The position numbers were made by a program, and so were the translations under genes. The notes under the pieces were generated by a model. That model saw only the letters and a list, made by a program, of their open reading frames with translations. It had not been told where the DNA came from and searched no databases. From positions 1 to 5,931 of the forward strand of contig DOEU01000103.1 of NCBI GenBank assembly GCA_003532555.1: DNA of 5,931 nucleotides. The letters are read 5' to 3'. This DNA is from Verrucomicrobiota bacterium (GTDB lineage: Bacteria; Verrucomicrobiota; Kiritimatiellia; Kiritimatiellales; Pontiellaceae). Shown piece after piece: positions 5,660-5,931 of the stretch (position 1 is the stretch's first letter; the number at the start of each line of letters is the position of its first letter).

Positions 5660-5931
5660 AGATAACCCACGTTTTTGTTTCAGGCTGCTATGATGTACTC
5701 CATGCTGGTCATCTTCAATTTTTCAAAGAGGCCAAAGCCCTCGGCACACACTTAACTGTAAACTTTGCCTCTGCCAATGTGCTTCTCAACCATAAGCAAC
5801 GCGTCAGCAGTCTCCCCGACGAACACAAGCAAGCACTTCTCGAAGCGATGGAAATAATCGATGAAGTCTGCATTGGGGATGATCCTGATCTCGGCCTAGA
5901 TTTTAAGAGTAATTTTCTTCGCACAAAACCC
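5653..5931 (+). CDS. HxGH nucleotidyltransferase, cytidylyltransferase-like (partial, N-terminal 93 residues)
   Basis: The frame from the ATG at 5653 is open to the window edge, giving exactly 93 codons with no stop. The N-terminus THVFVSGCYDVLHAGHLQFF is the Rossmann-like first strand and loop of the cytidylyltransferase / nucleotidyltransferase superfamily: GCYD (11-14, usually G-x-F-D) followed by HAGH (17-20), the HxGH motif that holds the nucleotide phosphates. Members activate small phosphorylated alcohols or sugars using CTP or ATP, e.g. glycerol-3-phosphate, ethanolamine phosphate, or heptose-1-phosphate in the C-terminal half of HldE. The following segment departs from TagD and HldE: instead of a V-x-V-S/N-x-D strand it has LTVNFASANVLL (34-45), then KQRVSSLPDEHKQALLEAM (48-66), which corresponds to the usual R-P-x-x-x-x-x-x-R-x-x-x-[LV] region. 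The substrate cannot be told, and the ISSTER-like motif is beyond the edge. AGGA lies only 2 nt before the ATG, so the ribosome site is not ideal. The gene is divergent from the membrane-protein gene. Confidence 0.85.
   Translation, partial: MNQITHVFVSGCYDVLHAGHLQFFKEAKALGTHLTVNFASANVLLNHKQRVSSLPDEHKQALLEAMEIIDEVCIGDDPDLGLDFKSNFLRTKP

Noticed and set aside
5715..5924. 69-codon minus-strand open frame at the right edge
   Set aside because: It is antisense to the HxGH nucleotidyltransferase, whose motifs are clear, and its translation is low-complexity Ser/Arg-rich.

Overview
This 5.9 kb window is a gene-dense bacterial chromosome segment with seven protein-coding genes. Two are cut by the window edges. 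I see no rRNA, tRNA, CRISPR array, insertion sequence or phage gene. The gene content suggests a Gram-negative-type bacterium, possibly of the Planctomycetes-Verrucomicrobia-Chlamydiae group (for example Verrucomicrobiota or Kiritimatiellota). The reasons are a secreted sulfatase-like N-terminus at the left edge, a folP / diadenylate cyclase / YbbR gene order without glmM, and a periplasmic TPR protein. This taxonomic placement is inference from gene content only; no marker gene is present.

Layout: (1) Positions 1-95, minus strand, are the start of a secreted protein whose mature N-terminus reads NRPNMV, the typical opening of a sulfatase. (2) Positions 96-278 are an AT-rich divergent intergenic region. 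(3) Positions 279-1565 encode a membrane-embedded processive family 2 glycosyltransferase with the complete D, DxD, TED, QxxRW motif set. (4) Positions 1566-1722 are a gap with a short palindrome and a tandem 9-mer. (5) Positions 1723-5008 form a tight plus-strand operon: folP (dihydropteroate synthase), a CdaA/DacA-type diadenylate cyclase, a YbbR/CdaR-like membrane-anchored protein and a secreted TPR protein. The first three genes overlap each other, and the fourth starts 8 nt after the third. (6) Positions 5002-5583, minus strand, encode an unrecognised six-helix membrane protein whose stop overlaps the end of the TPR gene. (7) Positions 5653-5931 hold the first 93 codons of a HxGH nucleotidyltransferase (cytidylyltransferase-like) that runs off the right edge.

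How they work together: the cyclase makes the second messenger c-di-AMP at the inner membrane, and the YbbR protein is its expected extracytoplasmic regulator. Co-translation with folP links this to folate synthesis, a gene order seen in several Gram-negative phyla. The TPR protein has a signal peptide and would sit in the periplasm, the same compartment as the YbbR domains, so it is a candidate extra partner of the module. The glycosyltransferase, the sulfatase-like gene and the nucleotidyltransferase fit polysaccharide or envelope metabolism but appear to be separate transcription units.

The most interesting points are the operon-coupled TPR protein, the unknown six-helix protein in convergent overlap with it, the DGG variant of the cyclase active-site motif, and the repeat-like intergenic element. 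I did not find convincing evidence of an entirely new system.
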